NCBI GenBank assembly: GCA_033032175.1
Contig: CM065304.1
Coordinates: forward strand, 29,642,653-29,706,652
DNA from: Saturnia japonica
Taxonomy: Eukaryota; Arthropoda; Insecta; Lepidoptera; Saturniidae
DNA: 64,000 nt
Direction of reading: 5' to 3'
The notes under the pieces are model-generated. The model had not been told where the DNA came from. It was given only the letters and a program-made list of their open reading frames with translations, and made no database searches. How positions within the stretch are numbered: position 1 is the first letter of the stretch; each line of letters opens with the position of its first letter. The translations under genes were made by a program, and so were the position numbers. This document shows, piece after piece, positions 1 through 11,514 of this stretch.

Positions 1-629
1 TTATTCATCATAAGTTCATTTGATTTACCTTATTATTGTTTTGGTGTACCTATTCTTTTATTTCCAGGATACCAGTTAATGATAGGTTTATGTATTGATG
101 CGTTTAGATAATTTATAACTTGATAATTTTGGTTTAACAACAGCTTTGTTAATATTTTAGGTTCGTATTGTTTACATTGCAATATTATGACAATCTCTGT
201 CATTGATAATTCTTTGATAGTAATAGAGCATGCGCAGTTAGGAGTTTCTCAGGTATAGACAAATATTCTATCCAGGTTCTAGTTTAGCAAAATAAATCTA
301 TGATTAGATTTATTTTGAAATTTTAAAATAAGAAAAGTCTAGGAAGATGAAATTTTGAATTCAAACGAAAATAGAAAATTAGAACAGAGAGGATGACAGA
401 TTTTTCAGGAAGGATCGGATCAGGTGATGGATGACCTTTGAATAGTTGATACGTTTATAATTTAAATATCTACAGTTTTGATAAAATAACTATTTTATGG
501 GTGAAGTACCCTATTGAAGAAGACAATAATATTCCAGGAACTTATACCTGGATTAATATATAAATTACTGATATATATATTTTTGTTTCGCCATATCGAG
601 AGCTGAACGGATTCCGACGTTCCACTTGA
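1..629. other. AT-rich non-coding stretch
   Basis: No coding region, RNA gene or recognisable repeat could be supported here. The sequence is AT-rich with stops in all frames. GC content rises abruptly near 590, where the next entry begins. Confidence 0.5.
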
Positions 630-809
630 TGCAGCGACGTTTTCACTTGGACTGAGCTTGTTCATACGGCTCACACCACGTTGTCCGCTGAGGGCGAGCC
701 TCGTGATTCAACCTTGTTTGGCCTACCTACTCAACACGGAGAGATCCTAGGCAAGGATCTCTACGCTGTGCTGTCGGAGCAAGAAGAACGTCTCGGTTAT
801 GGACATTAA
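630..809 (+). other. Unassigned GC-rich 60-codon reading frame, possible exon or LINE leader
   Basis: A stretch of about 240 bases is much richer in GC and CpG than its surroundings. It holds one open frame of about 59 codons without a usable ATG, bounded by TGA at 627-629 and TAA at 807-809, ending in LSEQEERLGYGH. A CAG at 632-634 could be a splice acceptor, which would make this the last coding exon of a + strand gene whose other exons lie outside the window. It could equally be 5' material of the LINE that follows. I do not recognise the peptide and give it no function. What is seen is composition and openness only. Confidence 0.25.
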
Positions 810-960
810 AATTGTGTACTAATAATTTGTAAACCCCATATTATCTGAAAATTGTAAGGTATGCTGGAAAATTATTCATAACTATACTAAATTATACAAC
901 TTTCATTCATTTCACCTACGTTTAGTTTATTCTCTATCTCTCTTCTTACCTAAATTAAAT

Positions 961-2683
961 TATAATTATAATAGCTCCGAAGAAGAAGGACTGTGTACGC
1001 TATCAGTATTATTAGACTTTTCTAGAGATTTTGATTCTATAAATATTAACCTGTTGATGTCCAAGTTAAATTATTATGGTTGTGACTGCGAAGCTTTGCG
1101 GTGGTTTCACAGCTACCTTAGTAATCGTTACCAGTACGTGAAGCTCAGTCAAAATGATGGTACCTTGTTAATATCTGATAAAGTGGCCTGTAATAAGGGT
1201 GTACCTCAAGGATCCATTTTGGGACCAACCCTATATAACTTGTACTCAGCTGATATTAGAACACATATGAAAACATTGTAAGTATCACATATATGCGTAT
1301 GATATACAGCTATATATTTCTTGTAAACCATCTGAAATTAATAGTGGGATAGCTAAACTTAATGAAGATCTTGCAAGTATAGCCAGATGGTCTAAAATAA
1401 ATTGCCTGTTGCTTAACCCCACTAAAACAAAATACCTAGTATTCGGTAGTAAGCACCAGCTAGCGAGTATATGTCTATCGGTGAGTGTTAAGCTAATGGA
1501 TGAGTCCATCGAGCGTGTATAACGAAGCACGCAACCTGGGCTTGCATAATGACAGTGACTTACGATTTGAAAAGCACATTTCAAATTCAGTTAAAGATTG
1601 CTTTTACAAACTGAAAGTATTGTATAGAATGAGCCATATATTAAGGAAGGATTGCGTATCCAGCTTATGAAGTCACTTGTTTTAGCAAAGTTAAATTATA
1701 TGGACACAGTTTTTAGCCCACATCTACTAACAAGAACACAAAAACTCATACAACGAGCTCAGAATGCCTGCGCCCGCTTTTGCTTCGATATTCCCTCGAG
1801 AGCTCATGTATCTTCATATTTAAACAAACACTCTATTCTTAAAATGAAGCATCGTCGCAAACTTCATTTGGCTTGTCTTCTTTTTGACATGATAAAGTAT
1901 AAAACACCAACTTATCTTTATGATAAATTGTTTTGGGTATCCAGTCATAGATCTCATGGGCCTAGAAATTGCGCAATGCAGCTTTCAACGCGAAGGCATA
2001 GATCTATCGTTTTTAGAGGTAGTTTTCGTTACGCTGCGACCAAATGTTGGAATAATATTCCACCGCCGATAAGGAATCTGAGATACATTCACGGTTTTAG
2101 ATTATCATTGAAAAGGTTTCTTTGCGAACATCAAAAGAACCAAGAAGATCAACAGCATGATAGCAGTGCTCTTTAAAATAAGTGCAACCTAATCTTAAGT
2201 CATTTATATTTCTTAATGTATTGTCTCCTGTAAAATAATTTAAAACTTGTCCTGTGTGTGCTCCTGGGGTCCTCGTTTTGGTTGTTTAAGCACCAGCCCT
2301 TTTTGTTACGAAAATATTAGACTTTTTTGTTATGTTTCTTTGTATTTCTTTAAGTTGCTTTTGTTTGTTTTTGTGTATCTATTGAAGTTTTTATAATAAT
2401 ACGTACTTTTGTTTTATACGTATAAGTCTCACGTTTTTACTTTTTTATTTTTTACTTTTACTACTATTTAAGTTAGTATGTACGTCATGTGACGCCACCG
2501 AACGGCTTCAACGGAAGACCAGCGCTGGTTGTTACAACCGGCATAATGCTGAGCTGGGGCCGTATTGTCGCAAATGGCATTTGATGTTCGATATGTAATA
2601 GGTTGTTGTATTATTATTTTTTTTACTTTCTACGGTATCAAATGTCTTTGTAACAAATAAATATTTTTCTTTCTTTCTTTCTA
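961..2683 (+). mobile_element. 5'-truncated CR1-type non-LTR retrotransposon
   Basis: The insertion begins inside the reverse transcriptase and runs to a 3' tail of repeated TTTCT units at about 2664-2683, the tail style of CR1-clade LINEs. Coding sequence occupies roughly 965-2176 and the 3' untranslated part 2177-2683. Absence of any 5' part is typical of incomplete target-primed reverse transcription. The 3' tail abuts gypsy gag sequence at 2684, so this LINE landed in an older LTR element. A matching tail in the opposite orientation lies near 15282-15370. Confidence 0.75.
965..2176 (+). pseudogene. CR1-like LINE reverse transcriptase, frameshifted
   Basis: Conceptual translation in changing frames gives the RT core and thumb of a CR1/Jockey-group ORF2. 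VLLDFSRDFD near 1008-1040 carries the first catalytic aspartate block, and GVPQGSILGPTLYNLYSADI at about 1198-1257 is the diagnostic RT motif. The catalytic YADD box is damaged: the reading at about 1292-1304 gives YAYD, so one catalytic Asp is Tyr, and there is a frame change just before it. A long C-terminal frame at 1652-2176 includes FRYAATKCWNNIPPPIRNL, typical of CR1 C-termini. Stops at 1276-1281 and around 1518 confirm decay. The enzyme would have copied element RNA into DNA at a nicked target; this copy cannot be active. Confidence 0.8.
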
Positions 2684-3502
2684 TTATTATTGAACTGTCG
2701 TTTGAGGCCGTTTTCTATTGTGTGTCCTATATTTTTGCAGTAACGACATATTATACAATTTGTATTAAAATTCCTAAAATGGTCGGGACGATGACTTTGT
2801 TGGTATTGGATGTTGGTACGTGGTTGAAAATCGTGACGAGGCATTGACCTTGGCCTTTCATTATTGCTAAATGTATTTGTCCTGCCATTGATGTTACCTA
2901 GGATCTTTTCTTCCGCTAGCGCGAAGTTAATTGCTGAACTCAGTGAATCAGGTCCACGACACCTTACTATTTGAGATAGTCGTGGTTGGAGACCCAACAC
3001 AAAAGTATGGAGAGCTAAGTCCTCCATTCCTGCTACGAGGCCTGCTACTTCTGCCCTTTTCCTGGATGGGACGGAAATTTTTATTTCCGTGAGCAATTTA
3101 GCTAAACATATTTCTATCTTAAGGCGAAATTGATTAACACTTTCATTCGAGTTATGTTTGCAATCTTGTAATTCTGATAGCAAATGTGTGTAATGTTTCG
3201 TTTCACCGAATTGTTGTTTCAAAAATTCTATAAATTATTCAAATGTGTCAAATTCTTTTATGCTGCATGTGCTCTCTGCTCGGCCTTCTAACTGACTTAG
3301 TATATACTTAAATAGTATTGGTTTCTGAAACTTATTCGATATGTTGTAGGCGCTTTGACAAGATGATATAAATGAGCTTAACTTTTCCCTAGAACCGTCG
3401 AAAGATTTTATCAATTTCAGAATAACATTAAGTTCTATTTTTCCTCCTCTTCCACACGACTTGGTACACTGGGAGTCTCCTCTTTAGGTTCAGCTTTTAC
3501 CG
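2684..3502 (-). pseudogene. Ty3/gypsy gag remnant
   Basis: Read on the minus strand, the frame from about 3450 to 2684 encodes a gypsy-type Gag: capsid-like text with EFDTFE and KQQFGETKHYTHLLSELQ, then an Arg/Asn/Gln-rich stretch and a single zinc knuckle CRYCKNIGH whose expected last Cys is Gly. An in-frame TAA sits at about 3233 and a frame change near 3430 separates a possible start ATG at about 3507. The final codons before the stop near 2638 come from the CR1 tail, so gag is cut at 2684. Gag would form the particle that packages element RNA. It lies downstream, in the minus sense, of an LTR and primer site at 4439-4154, the correct order for one element. Confidence 0.75.
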
Positions 3503-4153
3503 TCATTACGAAATTCAATAATGTATTGAAATAAAATTACAATAAGCCGTATCTCTACTAAGTTAACAGTGCAGGTGTCATAAGTCGAATGGGCTTATCG
3601 GCTCGTCATCCGGATGAATAATATAAACAATCGCTCTTATAAGGCGAATATTATTATAGTGATTATACGAAACAAGTTTTACACAATGTGAAGATACTAA
3701 TAGAATAATTAAAACTCTGAGTTTGAATATGGACTATTGAGCGGTAACAATTTTATAGTCTTTCACTTACAGGAACACTGATACCAGGAACACTGGAAAC
3801 ATCACGACGGTTGTGACCGCTTAATTTAGCGGTTCCGCAGTGGTGTCAATACGTACAGTGACGTAAACACCGTAAAACCGGTGTAAATCGGTGTAAAACC
3901 GGGACAGGGTAGAACAGGATACGGTGATGTGGTAGGCGCTTAGTCACCACTAAGCGTGTAGTGAATGCAATTCCACAGGGGTAGGACTCGGCACTAAGTA
4001 TCACTGAGCACTTTACAAAGAGATGTGATTTTTGTACACTGTGCATCACACTTTATTATACATTAACACTATTAATTTATATTATATATCTGGAAATATT
4101 CACTTTCACTTTGAATTTTGCTCCGAAAGTGTATTCGGGTAGGGGATTTTCGT
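3503..4153 (-). other. Gypsy leader region between primer site and gag
   Basis: About 650 bases separate the primer site from gag. It contains no long frame and is best read as the 5' untranslated leader of the gypsy element, with a run of short GTAAAACCGG-like repeats near 3870-3905. The assignment rests on position only. Confidence 0.4.
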
Positions 4154-4171
4154 ATCCCACCGCTGTCACCA
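4154..4171 (-). promoter_or_regulatory. tRNA primer binding site of the gypsy element
   Basis: The + strand reads CCCACCGCTGTCACCA ending at 4171, which looks like a tRNA acceptor end with CCA, and the bases further left resemble a T-loop (TCG.ATCC). On the minus strand this is TGGTGACAGCGGTGGG, three bases after the LTR end. That is the position and form of a reverse transcription primer site. I cannot name the tRNA with certainty. Confidence 0.6.
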
Positions 4172-4174
4172 AAA

Positions 4175-4439
4175 TGTTATACGGAGTTTTGAAAAGTCTT
4201 TTTAAAAAAACCTTTTTTACTACACGAAAAGTTTATTGATTTTATTATATATATTCACTTAGTTACTAAACAATAGAAAAATACAAAAAGACTTTAGAAT
4301 AAAACTGGCACACAAGTAGAGGTACCGTTAACGCGAGAATCTAGAATAATGACTGCCAACGACTAACTAGATCCGCGCCCTTCGTTATATTTATAAAGAC
4401 AAAAGTGCCTAATGGCGCTTTTGTGGAGAGAGGGTTTCA
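4175..4439 (-). repeat. Gypsy 5' long terminal repeat
   Basis: About 265 bases bounded on the minus strand by TG (4439-4438) and CA (4176-4175). It carries a TATA-like TATAAATATA near 4387-4396 and AATAAA-type signals near 4235-4250, so promoter and polyadenylation signals are in the expected order. The primer site follows after three bases and gag after that. No second LTR was found in the window, because the element is cut on its 3' side by the CR1 insertion. On its other edge it interrupts BEL/Pao pol after codons reading KHEPT. Confidence 0.55.
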
Positions 4440-5590
4440 GTTGGTTCATGCTTTTCATTAACATTTTGGGTATATAACAGTACGTCAGCGCGTACCCGAT
4501 GCATGGATGTGTTGAATCCCAGTTCATCCGTCGCTGCATTCCAGTATAGCCCCAGGATCTTCTCTTGATCATGTGCAGGCGATCGTGCGCGTAGCTCATC
4601 CGGTATCCTGCTGAGTATATTCGCTTTGTTGCTACTCCATCCGCGTAACGTAAAGCCGGCAACTGCATGGACTTCCTGTATTTCCTTTATAGTGCAGATA
4701 GCCGTTTCTTCGTCGTCGTAACTGTCCACTAGGTCGTCCATGTAGTGGCTTTCTGTAATTGCCTTGAACGCGTTTGGGTGCGTTCGTGCGTGTTCCTGAG
4801 CGTTCCGGTCGCGTACGCTATGCGCTATAAATGGTGAGCTCGCTGCACCGAATATTAACGACTTATTTTATATTTCTGTGGTGGTTTATCTCGATCATTG
4901 CTTCACCACAGAAATTGTTGTGCAGGTTGGTCCGCTTCGCGAATCCGTATTCTTAAAAACATTTGTTGTATGTCGGCAGTGACGGCAACGGGTTTTTCTC
5001 TGAATCGGAATAAGATCCCCTGCAGCGAACTCAGCAGGTCCGGTCCCTCTAATAATTCTTCGTTCAAACTTGTAGTACAGCTGCGTGCCACTGCGTCGAA
5101 CACTACGCGTAGCTTACCGGGCTTGTTTGGATTAAGCACGGCAAAGTGCGGTAAATACCAACTGACGTTGCTTGTCCATTCATGTCCCTCACAGCGCACG
5201 GCGTAACCTTCATTAAAAAGGTTTTCAATCTGTGTTGAATACGCTACTGCGAACTCTGTGGAACGATACATCTTTTTCTCTATTGAATATAGTCGTCGTA
5301 GAGCCATATTGTAGCTATTTGGTAGTGCTACGTCGTCACGGCGCCAGGGTAGGCCTACTTCGTAGCCTTTATCGCATAGCTGGATCGTTTCATTAAGTAT
5401 TCGTGTTGCTCGGTTATCGGCGTCGCTGATTCTAGGTTCGCGGGCTACGCCAAGTGCGTCTATTCTGTAGTGTCATTCTACGAGCTCGTGTAGGTTGTCA
5501 TCTTGGATCTCGCTGCTGGTGCCGTGTCTAGGTACGTATACATGTAGTAGAGAGTCGCTGTGGCCATGTATTTAAACCTAACTTATTACT
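4440..5590 (-). pseudogene. BEL/Pao pol fragment (reverse transcriptase)
   Basis: Minus-strand translation gives a BEL/Pao reverse transcriptase in several frames: YRIDALGVAREP and the RILNETIQLCDKGYEVGLPW region at 5470-5310, then KLRVVFDAVAR and VAVTADIQQMF (AD catalytic block) at 5140-4950, then YMDDLVDS near 4741-4720, whose catalytic YMDD is intact. Stops and a frame change between 4903 and 4770 and a stop near 5478 show that it is dead. Downstream RT, RNase H and integrase are missing because the gypsy LTR interrupts the frame at 4439. It is the oldest layer of a three-deep nest. Confidence 0.8.
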
Positions 5591-7606
5591 AGGAACATGT
5601 TTCTATTTTAGAGGCTCGCTGTCTGCAACAAATATTAGTAATTAGTTTACTAATGGTACTTCAATTATATTATTAATGTTCACTCATTATCGAATAATAA
5701 TAGTAATTACTAATATCTATGACTGAAATAACTCGAGATATCTTCATAATCGAATGATTACATTAGTTTAACTCATATTAGCCCACCGCTAATTCGTATT
5801 GCGACTCGCGTAATAAGTATTTATGTTCTTCGTACGTCAACGTCTACGTCTAGTAATCGAGTATTTTGTATCGCAATTCGTATCGCCTCCATATGATGAC
5901 AGGTTTGCGTTCAGACGCTTAAGAATTAATCGAGGTATTTATTGTTTAATGGAGAACTGGTGACCTTTTTTGCGTTAACGTATTTATAAAAAAAAATACA
6001 TTCGATAAATACTAGATGGATCTAGTATTCCTACTACGTCCATTTGGAACATGTATTTCCTAGTATAAAAAAATACGTAGTTCCTGTTCGTAGTAAAAAG
6101 TACCTGTTCCAAATATTTACGCCTCACCTCTAGTTAAAGTTTATTATCTGTAGAGTGTAGTGTAAGTTTAAGTTTTGCAGTTTTGCCAGCTGGGCGGTTC
6201 CGATAAATATATTTGTGAAACATAACATTTACAATTGCTAAACTATCATCCTTAATAAAGGCTTTCAAACTGAAAATAAAAAGTGAAGACCGCGAAACGT
6301 AAGTACAAATGTTTAAATACATCAAAATATAATTTATTACAAATATTAGTTGTTTCAAATCAATCTAAATGTAAAGTATGTACATACGGTACTTAAATAG
6401 TTTCTCGCGAAAGTGACGAGAGTTGATTAGTGCAATAACCTTAAGAATAGTTTCAATAGCTTGTACATATGCCGGAACAATTGGTAATTAAACAATTAAA
6501 TCAAACAACTGAAAACATTTAGTGGCTTTCATGTGCATTATAACTTTTATATACACTGAAAGAAAAACTGGCTTCGTCAAAAGTTTACGAGTGAATTTCT
6601 TTCTCCCACGTATTGAAATACATTTTAAATTCTGTTAGTATTTATTGTTTTTATCGGATTTATCAAGCGTTTTATATTCCCAGTATACAAAATGTGAGTG
6701 TGTGTGTACAAATATGTATTTAACACATCATCTGTTGATATTTTTTCACATTTTATTTACCATTTTCATCTAAACATATGTAAAACTTTATTAAAATAAC
6801 GATACACAGTAAACTTTTTGTATATAAAAACCTTTTTAACCACCTCTGAACAAGTGAGACTTCAATAACAAAGTGCTGCATTAAAAATCATGTCCTGATA
6901 TGTTGGTTTGCGATGATTATTTCCTTGTATTTTATCTTATTATATTAAGTGAGCAATTCATATATATATATAATGCATTGCTGTTTAAGGCTTGAGGTGT
7001 GGGAGCTCCTTTTTTACTGCAGGCTTCATAGGGATCAGTGTTGTTTATTTCTTATTATATAGCAGTCTACCATGACTGACTCTTTTACCAGCTTAAACTC
7101 CAGAGAGTTACTTTAAACAGAGCCTTTATTTTTTAAATCTATTTTCACTTTGGTCACCCTGTTTGCTCTATATTTATTTGAATATATAAGTTACCTATCA
7201 AATTGTTCCTTATTCTATTCCCTATCCATTAAACATCAATACATTATATACATTACGCACATATTCTATCCAAAGGCAAAAACACAAGTAATTAGTGAAT
7301 ATAGAGAAGTAATTACCACTTAAAATGCAACAAACTTATGAAGACAATCTTGTGAGTTAGTTGTGTTAACACAGTATATAATATTAAATATAACAGAATT
7401 GAAATGCAAATGTGCATTTGATCAGCTTATGGACATGGAACAGTGAACACCATCATAAATTCTAAATAAGAGAATGTGTAATTATTCCCTAGTCTACTAT
7501 GTGTTTATAGTTGTATGTGCGATGTAATGTGTATATATTTAATATTGTTTTTATATATGTATGTACTATGAATTTGTTATATTTAAGTAAAGTATTTATT
7601 TATATA
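5591..7606. other. AT-rich intergenic stretch
   Basis: No gene, RNA or classified repeat could be supported. The longest frames are short and low complexity, including a minus-strand 74-codon frame at 6134-6358 with no recognisable motif. Confidence 0.5.
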
Positions 7607-7614
7607 GTTTATGG

Positions 7615-10309
7615 TATACATGGGCAACAACCGGCCCGCTGTAAGTTATGATCCAGACATTTTGAAAAAACCCAATTTAAAACTATTACATTAGGTACTT
7701 ATACTCACAGGAGTGACAGTGAGGAGGCAAACATCACATCCTTTGATATTTGCCGCCACTCTGCTTGCTTGATCAAATTCTTTGAGGTTTGCTGCCTCAA
7801 GGGCAACACATTAAAAGATTTATTGCTTCTCAATTATTCTAAACTAGTTTATTCCAGATTATTCCTTCGTTTTGCCTATATAAGCGGGTGGATGGCCCGA
7901 ACGTTGGTTCAATTTTATTTAAGCTACCAAGGTGATAACTTGGATAAGCAATATCCTAGCAAACTGCTCGAACCTTCAACTTGCTTTGTGACTTTGTGTG
8001 CATCTTGAGTGGTTACTAACTATAGTTTGTTAGTAAGTTTATTGAACGAATAGTAAACAAAAATTATTTCTGGTGGAAAGAAACGAAAAGTAGATACAGA
8101 GGGTTGCCAGTTTCAAGAAAAATGGGTTGAAGAAATCTTTTTTATCTTGCACAATGGTAAGCCTATTTGTTTGCTGTGTAATGAATTCATATCAGTAATG
8201 AAAGAATTCAATTTAACGAGGCATTACTCAACTAAGCATGCTATGCTGCACTCACTGACAGGACAATTAAGAACAGAAAATCCAGAAGCTTACTGCAAAT
8301 TAGGCAAAACAGCAACAAATGTTTCATAAACAAAGAACACAACTGGATAATGTTGTGAAAGCTAGTTTTATAGTTAGCTCATAATTGGCAAAGGCATTAA
8401 AGCCATTTGCCAAAGGAGAATTTATCAAGGAGTGTATGTTAGAAGTTTGTATTATTTTGTGACCTGAATAGAAAAATGAATTTGAAAAAATTAGTTTTTC
8501 AAGATGAACTGTTGTTCAACTTATAGAAATGATGGCTAATGAATGAATGATATAAAAACAACATTGACTGTCCGTATGGCTGGTTTTGAATCATTTTCCA
8601 TAGGATCAGACATGAGCACCAATTTGTCTAACACAGCTCAACTGGCTATATTTATTCGAAGTGTTGATAAGGAGTTCACTGTTACTGAGAAATTGCTTGT
8701 TTTACAGCCACTAAAAGGAACCACTACAGGAGAGGATATTTTTATTGAAGTTCAAAAAGTAAATAATAATAATAATAAATCATTTTTATTACAACTTAAA
8801 TTTTAACAATGGCCCCAAACTAGGCATGCCTGTGTCTTGGGAACTTTACATACGAGTTACCATATTATATTTACTCATAATAACATCTCAAATCATTACA
8901 TTACACATTACTTATTCATTATACTACAAGTACATTATACTAAGTATTCACAAATTTTGGCTTGCCATGGTCAAAATTAATTGACGTATGCATTGATGGT
9001 GCATTCCTTCTATGGCTTACGTAAAGGTTTCATCGGAATTTTGAATGAAGAAGCAACAGAATTAAATGTGCAAAAAGATGATTTGATAGTCCTTCATTGC
9101 ATTATCCACCAACAGAACTTGTGTTCTAAGTCCATTCAACTCCAAAATGTTATGAATGTAGTAGTAAAAACCATCAACTTTATTAGATCCCGAGGGCTTA
9201 AACATCGTCAGTTTAAGGCGTTTTTGGATGAAATATCAGCTGAACATAAGGACGTAACATATTATTGTGAAGTCAGATGACTGAGCAAAGAAAAAATGTT
9301 GAAACGGTTTTACGAGCTTAGAAATGAGATAGTAGATTAGAAAATAAAAGATAAACAGCTATCTGAATTAAGTGACCCAAAATGGATATGTTACTTAGCA
9401 TTTCTGGTCGATCTTACAGGCTATTTGAATGATTTCAATTTGGAACTTCAAAAACAAGGACAGTTAGTAAATGATTTGTACAGCCATTTGAAAGCGTTTC
9501 AGATCAAACTTCGCTTGTGGGAGTCACAGTTGCTGTCTGGTAACAGTTACCATTTCAACACGCTCTCTGCGTATGAAAATATTGCTAATGCTCAATATGC
9601 TAAAGAACTCAAGTTACTGTCGGAACAATTTTCAAACAGATTTAGTGACTTCAAAAACATAGAAGACTGTTTCAGTTTATTTGCTACTCCTACAAAATGT
9701 AATGTACAAAATGCTCCAATGCACTTACAAATGGAGTTGATCGAGATTCAAGAAAACTCACTCCTAAAAACCAAATTTGAAGACATACAGTTGTGCGATT
9801 TCTACAAAAAATTTCCTAGAAAAAGACAATTTTCTGCAGCTTAGAAAATTCGCAAGAAGATTGATTTGTGCGTTTGGCAGTACTTATAAATGCGAACAGT
9901 TCTTTTCATTGATGAAAGTTAATAAATCAACACATCATACAAGACTGACTGACACAATAATTTGGAAAATTCTTTACATCTTTGTATCAATGGAATTAAT
10001 TCAAATATGTATGGATTAGTTTCCCAAATTCAAGCTGAAGTGTCTCATTGATTTCGGTGTATTTAACTTTTGTAGTTTGTAACAATTGGAAATTTAACGA
10101 TTTAATTATAATGTACCTTTTTTTTTATTTAATTTTTTTTTTTAATAAATTTTACTATAATAACATTGTCGTATTATTTCATGTCTAATATATATCACAA
10201 AAAATATTATCACTACTTTAAAATGCACTAAGTACTTTTAAACGCGGCCCGCGAACGTATTTGCACGCTATAGTTTGGCCCTCAACATGTCAAAGTTTGC
10301 CCATACCTG
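7615..10309 (+). mobile_element. hAT-family DNA transposon with 8-bp target duplication
   Basis: The 2695-bp element is flanked by a perfect direct repeat GTTTATGG at 7607-7614 and 10310-10317, the 8-bp target duplication expected of hAT. Its ends are imperfect inverted repeats sharing ATGGGCAA followed a little further in by a GGGCC or GGCCCG block. A decayed transposase with BED zinc finger and C-terminal dimerisation segment lies inside in the + direction. Insertion boundaries can therefore be placed to the base. Confidence 0.85.
8060..10019 (+). pseudogene. hAT transposase, ZBED5/GTF2IRD2-like, broken
   Basis: Pieces in different frames together resemble the ZBED5/GTF2IRD2-type hAT transposases. 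At 8060-8329 a Lys-rich start precedes a BED-like zinc finger with CLLC and HYSTKH as ligand pairs. At 8543-8800 and 8981-9280 come catalytic-domain pieces (VHSFYGLRKGF, LHCIIHQQNLCSKS). At 9425-9840 is the alpha-helical segment, and at 9837-10019 the dimerisation end FGSTYKCEQFFSLMKVNKS. Stops at 8327-8329, about 9278 and 9842-9844 and a low-complexity AAT run near 8763 show inactivation. The protein would have cut and moved the element. Confidence 0.7.
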
Positions 10310-10317
10310 GTTTATGG

Positions 10318-10480
10318 TTTCTTTTTTCCATCTTACCATGGTTAGCTGGTTGAAAATGTGAAATGGAAGAATTAAGCTTAAATTTGCAAGAAAGAATCAT
10401 TCATTCACAAAAACTTTCCAGCTGGCTTCCTATATATATTATATTTATTTTTATTGTAAAGTTTTTTAGGTAATTGTGCT
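10318..10480. other. Short spacer, nothing recognised
   Basis: AT-rich sequence between the hAT element and the next LINE fragment. No feature supported. Confidence 0.4.
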
Positions 10481-10830
10481 AGGTTTTATAATAAATATCC
10501 TAAGCACATTAGCGATTTGCCGGATAACAAGTTCAAGAATCATGTTAAGCAGGTTCTAATGTCAAAGGGGTATTATACGGTGACTGATTATGTGAATGAT
10601 GATGTTGGGATGTGATTCTACTTAAAATGATAATAACTGTATATAATTAAGTACTGTATAACCAGTTAAAAAAAAAAGAAGATAATAAGATAAACCAGAT
10701 CGAGTTTCTTGTCGGTTCTTCTCGATGTGTGGGAAGTTTTCCAAACCGGTGGTAGTGTTTTGACATTCATAAGTGCCTTCTTAGGGCCTAAATTGAATAA
10801 AAGATATTTTGATTTTCATTGGTATTCATT
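10481..10830 (+). mobile_element. LINE 3' end (CR1/L2/Jockey-group C-terminus and 3' UTR)
   Basis: A + strand frame ends FKNHVKQVLMSKGYYTVTDY followed by VNDDVGM and a stop near 10613, the usual C-terminal wording of several LINE ORF2 proteins. A 3' untranslated part follows to about 10830. The segment 10690-10810 recurs in inverted form at 11640-11756, including the words ACATTCATAAGTGCCTTCTT and GGTAGTGTTTTG. Confidence 0.6.
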
Positions 10831-11208
10831 GTTAATTATGAGGATTGATGATTCATATTCTTTTTTCAACCAATTTCATTTTAATTAGTAATTAAAATAA
10901 TAATTGTGAAATGTTTTCTAAATTAAAGTTACATGCAGCAAAAGCAAATGTTGAATGTATGCTGCTGAATGATAATGAAAGAACATTTCTATGAATTTAA
11001 ATCTTCTTTTATTTCTATAAACCTGTTGTTCCGCTTTAGTTTAGTTAGTTAAGTTGTTAGACTTCAAATTATTTGATTTAAGGCACACAAGTGTAGTAGT
11101 GACTTGAAACATAGGTTTCAATCTAGTAGTTACCACAGAGGTCGTAGTTTTCATAGTTTCAACTCTCCACCACTTAGTATTTACAATGTGTGATTAAGGG
11201 TTTTTGTG

Positions 11209-11271
11209 AATATCAGCATCAGCATCTGTGGATGATCAGCATCCACATCCACATTGACCGATGCTGATATT
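11209..11271. repeat. Nested perfect palindrome, cruciform-capable
   Basis: Outer arms AATATCAGCATC (11209-11220) and GATGCTGATATT (11260-11271) are exact reverse complements. Inside, TGTGGATG (11227-11234) and CATCCACA (11240-11247) form a second exact hairpin with a 5-base loop. GATCAGCATC and GCTGATG words repeat around it. It could be the fold of a small non-autonomous element or a structured RNA; no transcript evidence is visible. Confidence 0.6.
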
Positions 11272-11514
11272 GTATGCTGATGTTCAAGTTGCAACATCTT
11301 CAAAAGACCACCTCCTTTACAGCAATACCTTGCCACTTTTGATCAATAGTAGCTTCACTGACCGTTGATTTTTGTATTTAATAGCAAAATAAAACACAGT
11401 AATGTTAGAATCAAGAGTGAAAGTTTATTTACATTTTGCTAAAAAATTGCAACCTCTAAGACGATTATAAAAGCACAATTTAATAATTATTGTAAAGTAG
11501 ACAAACTTATCTAT

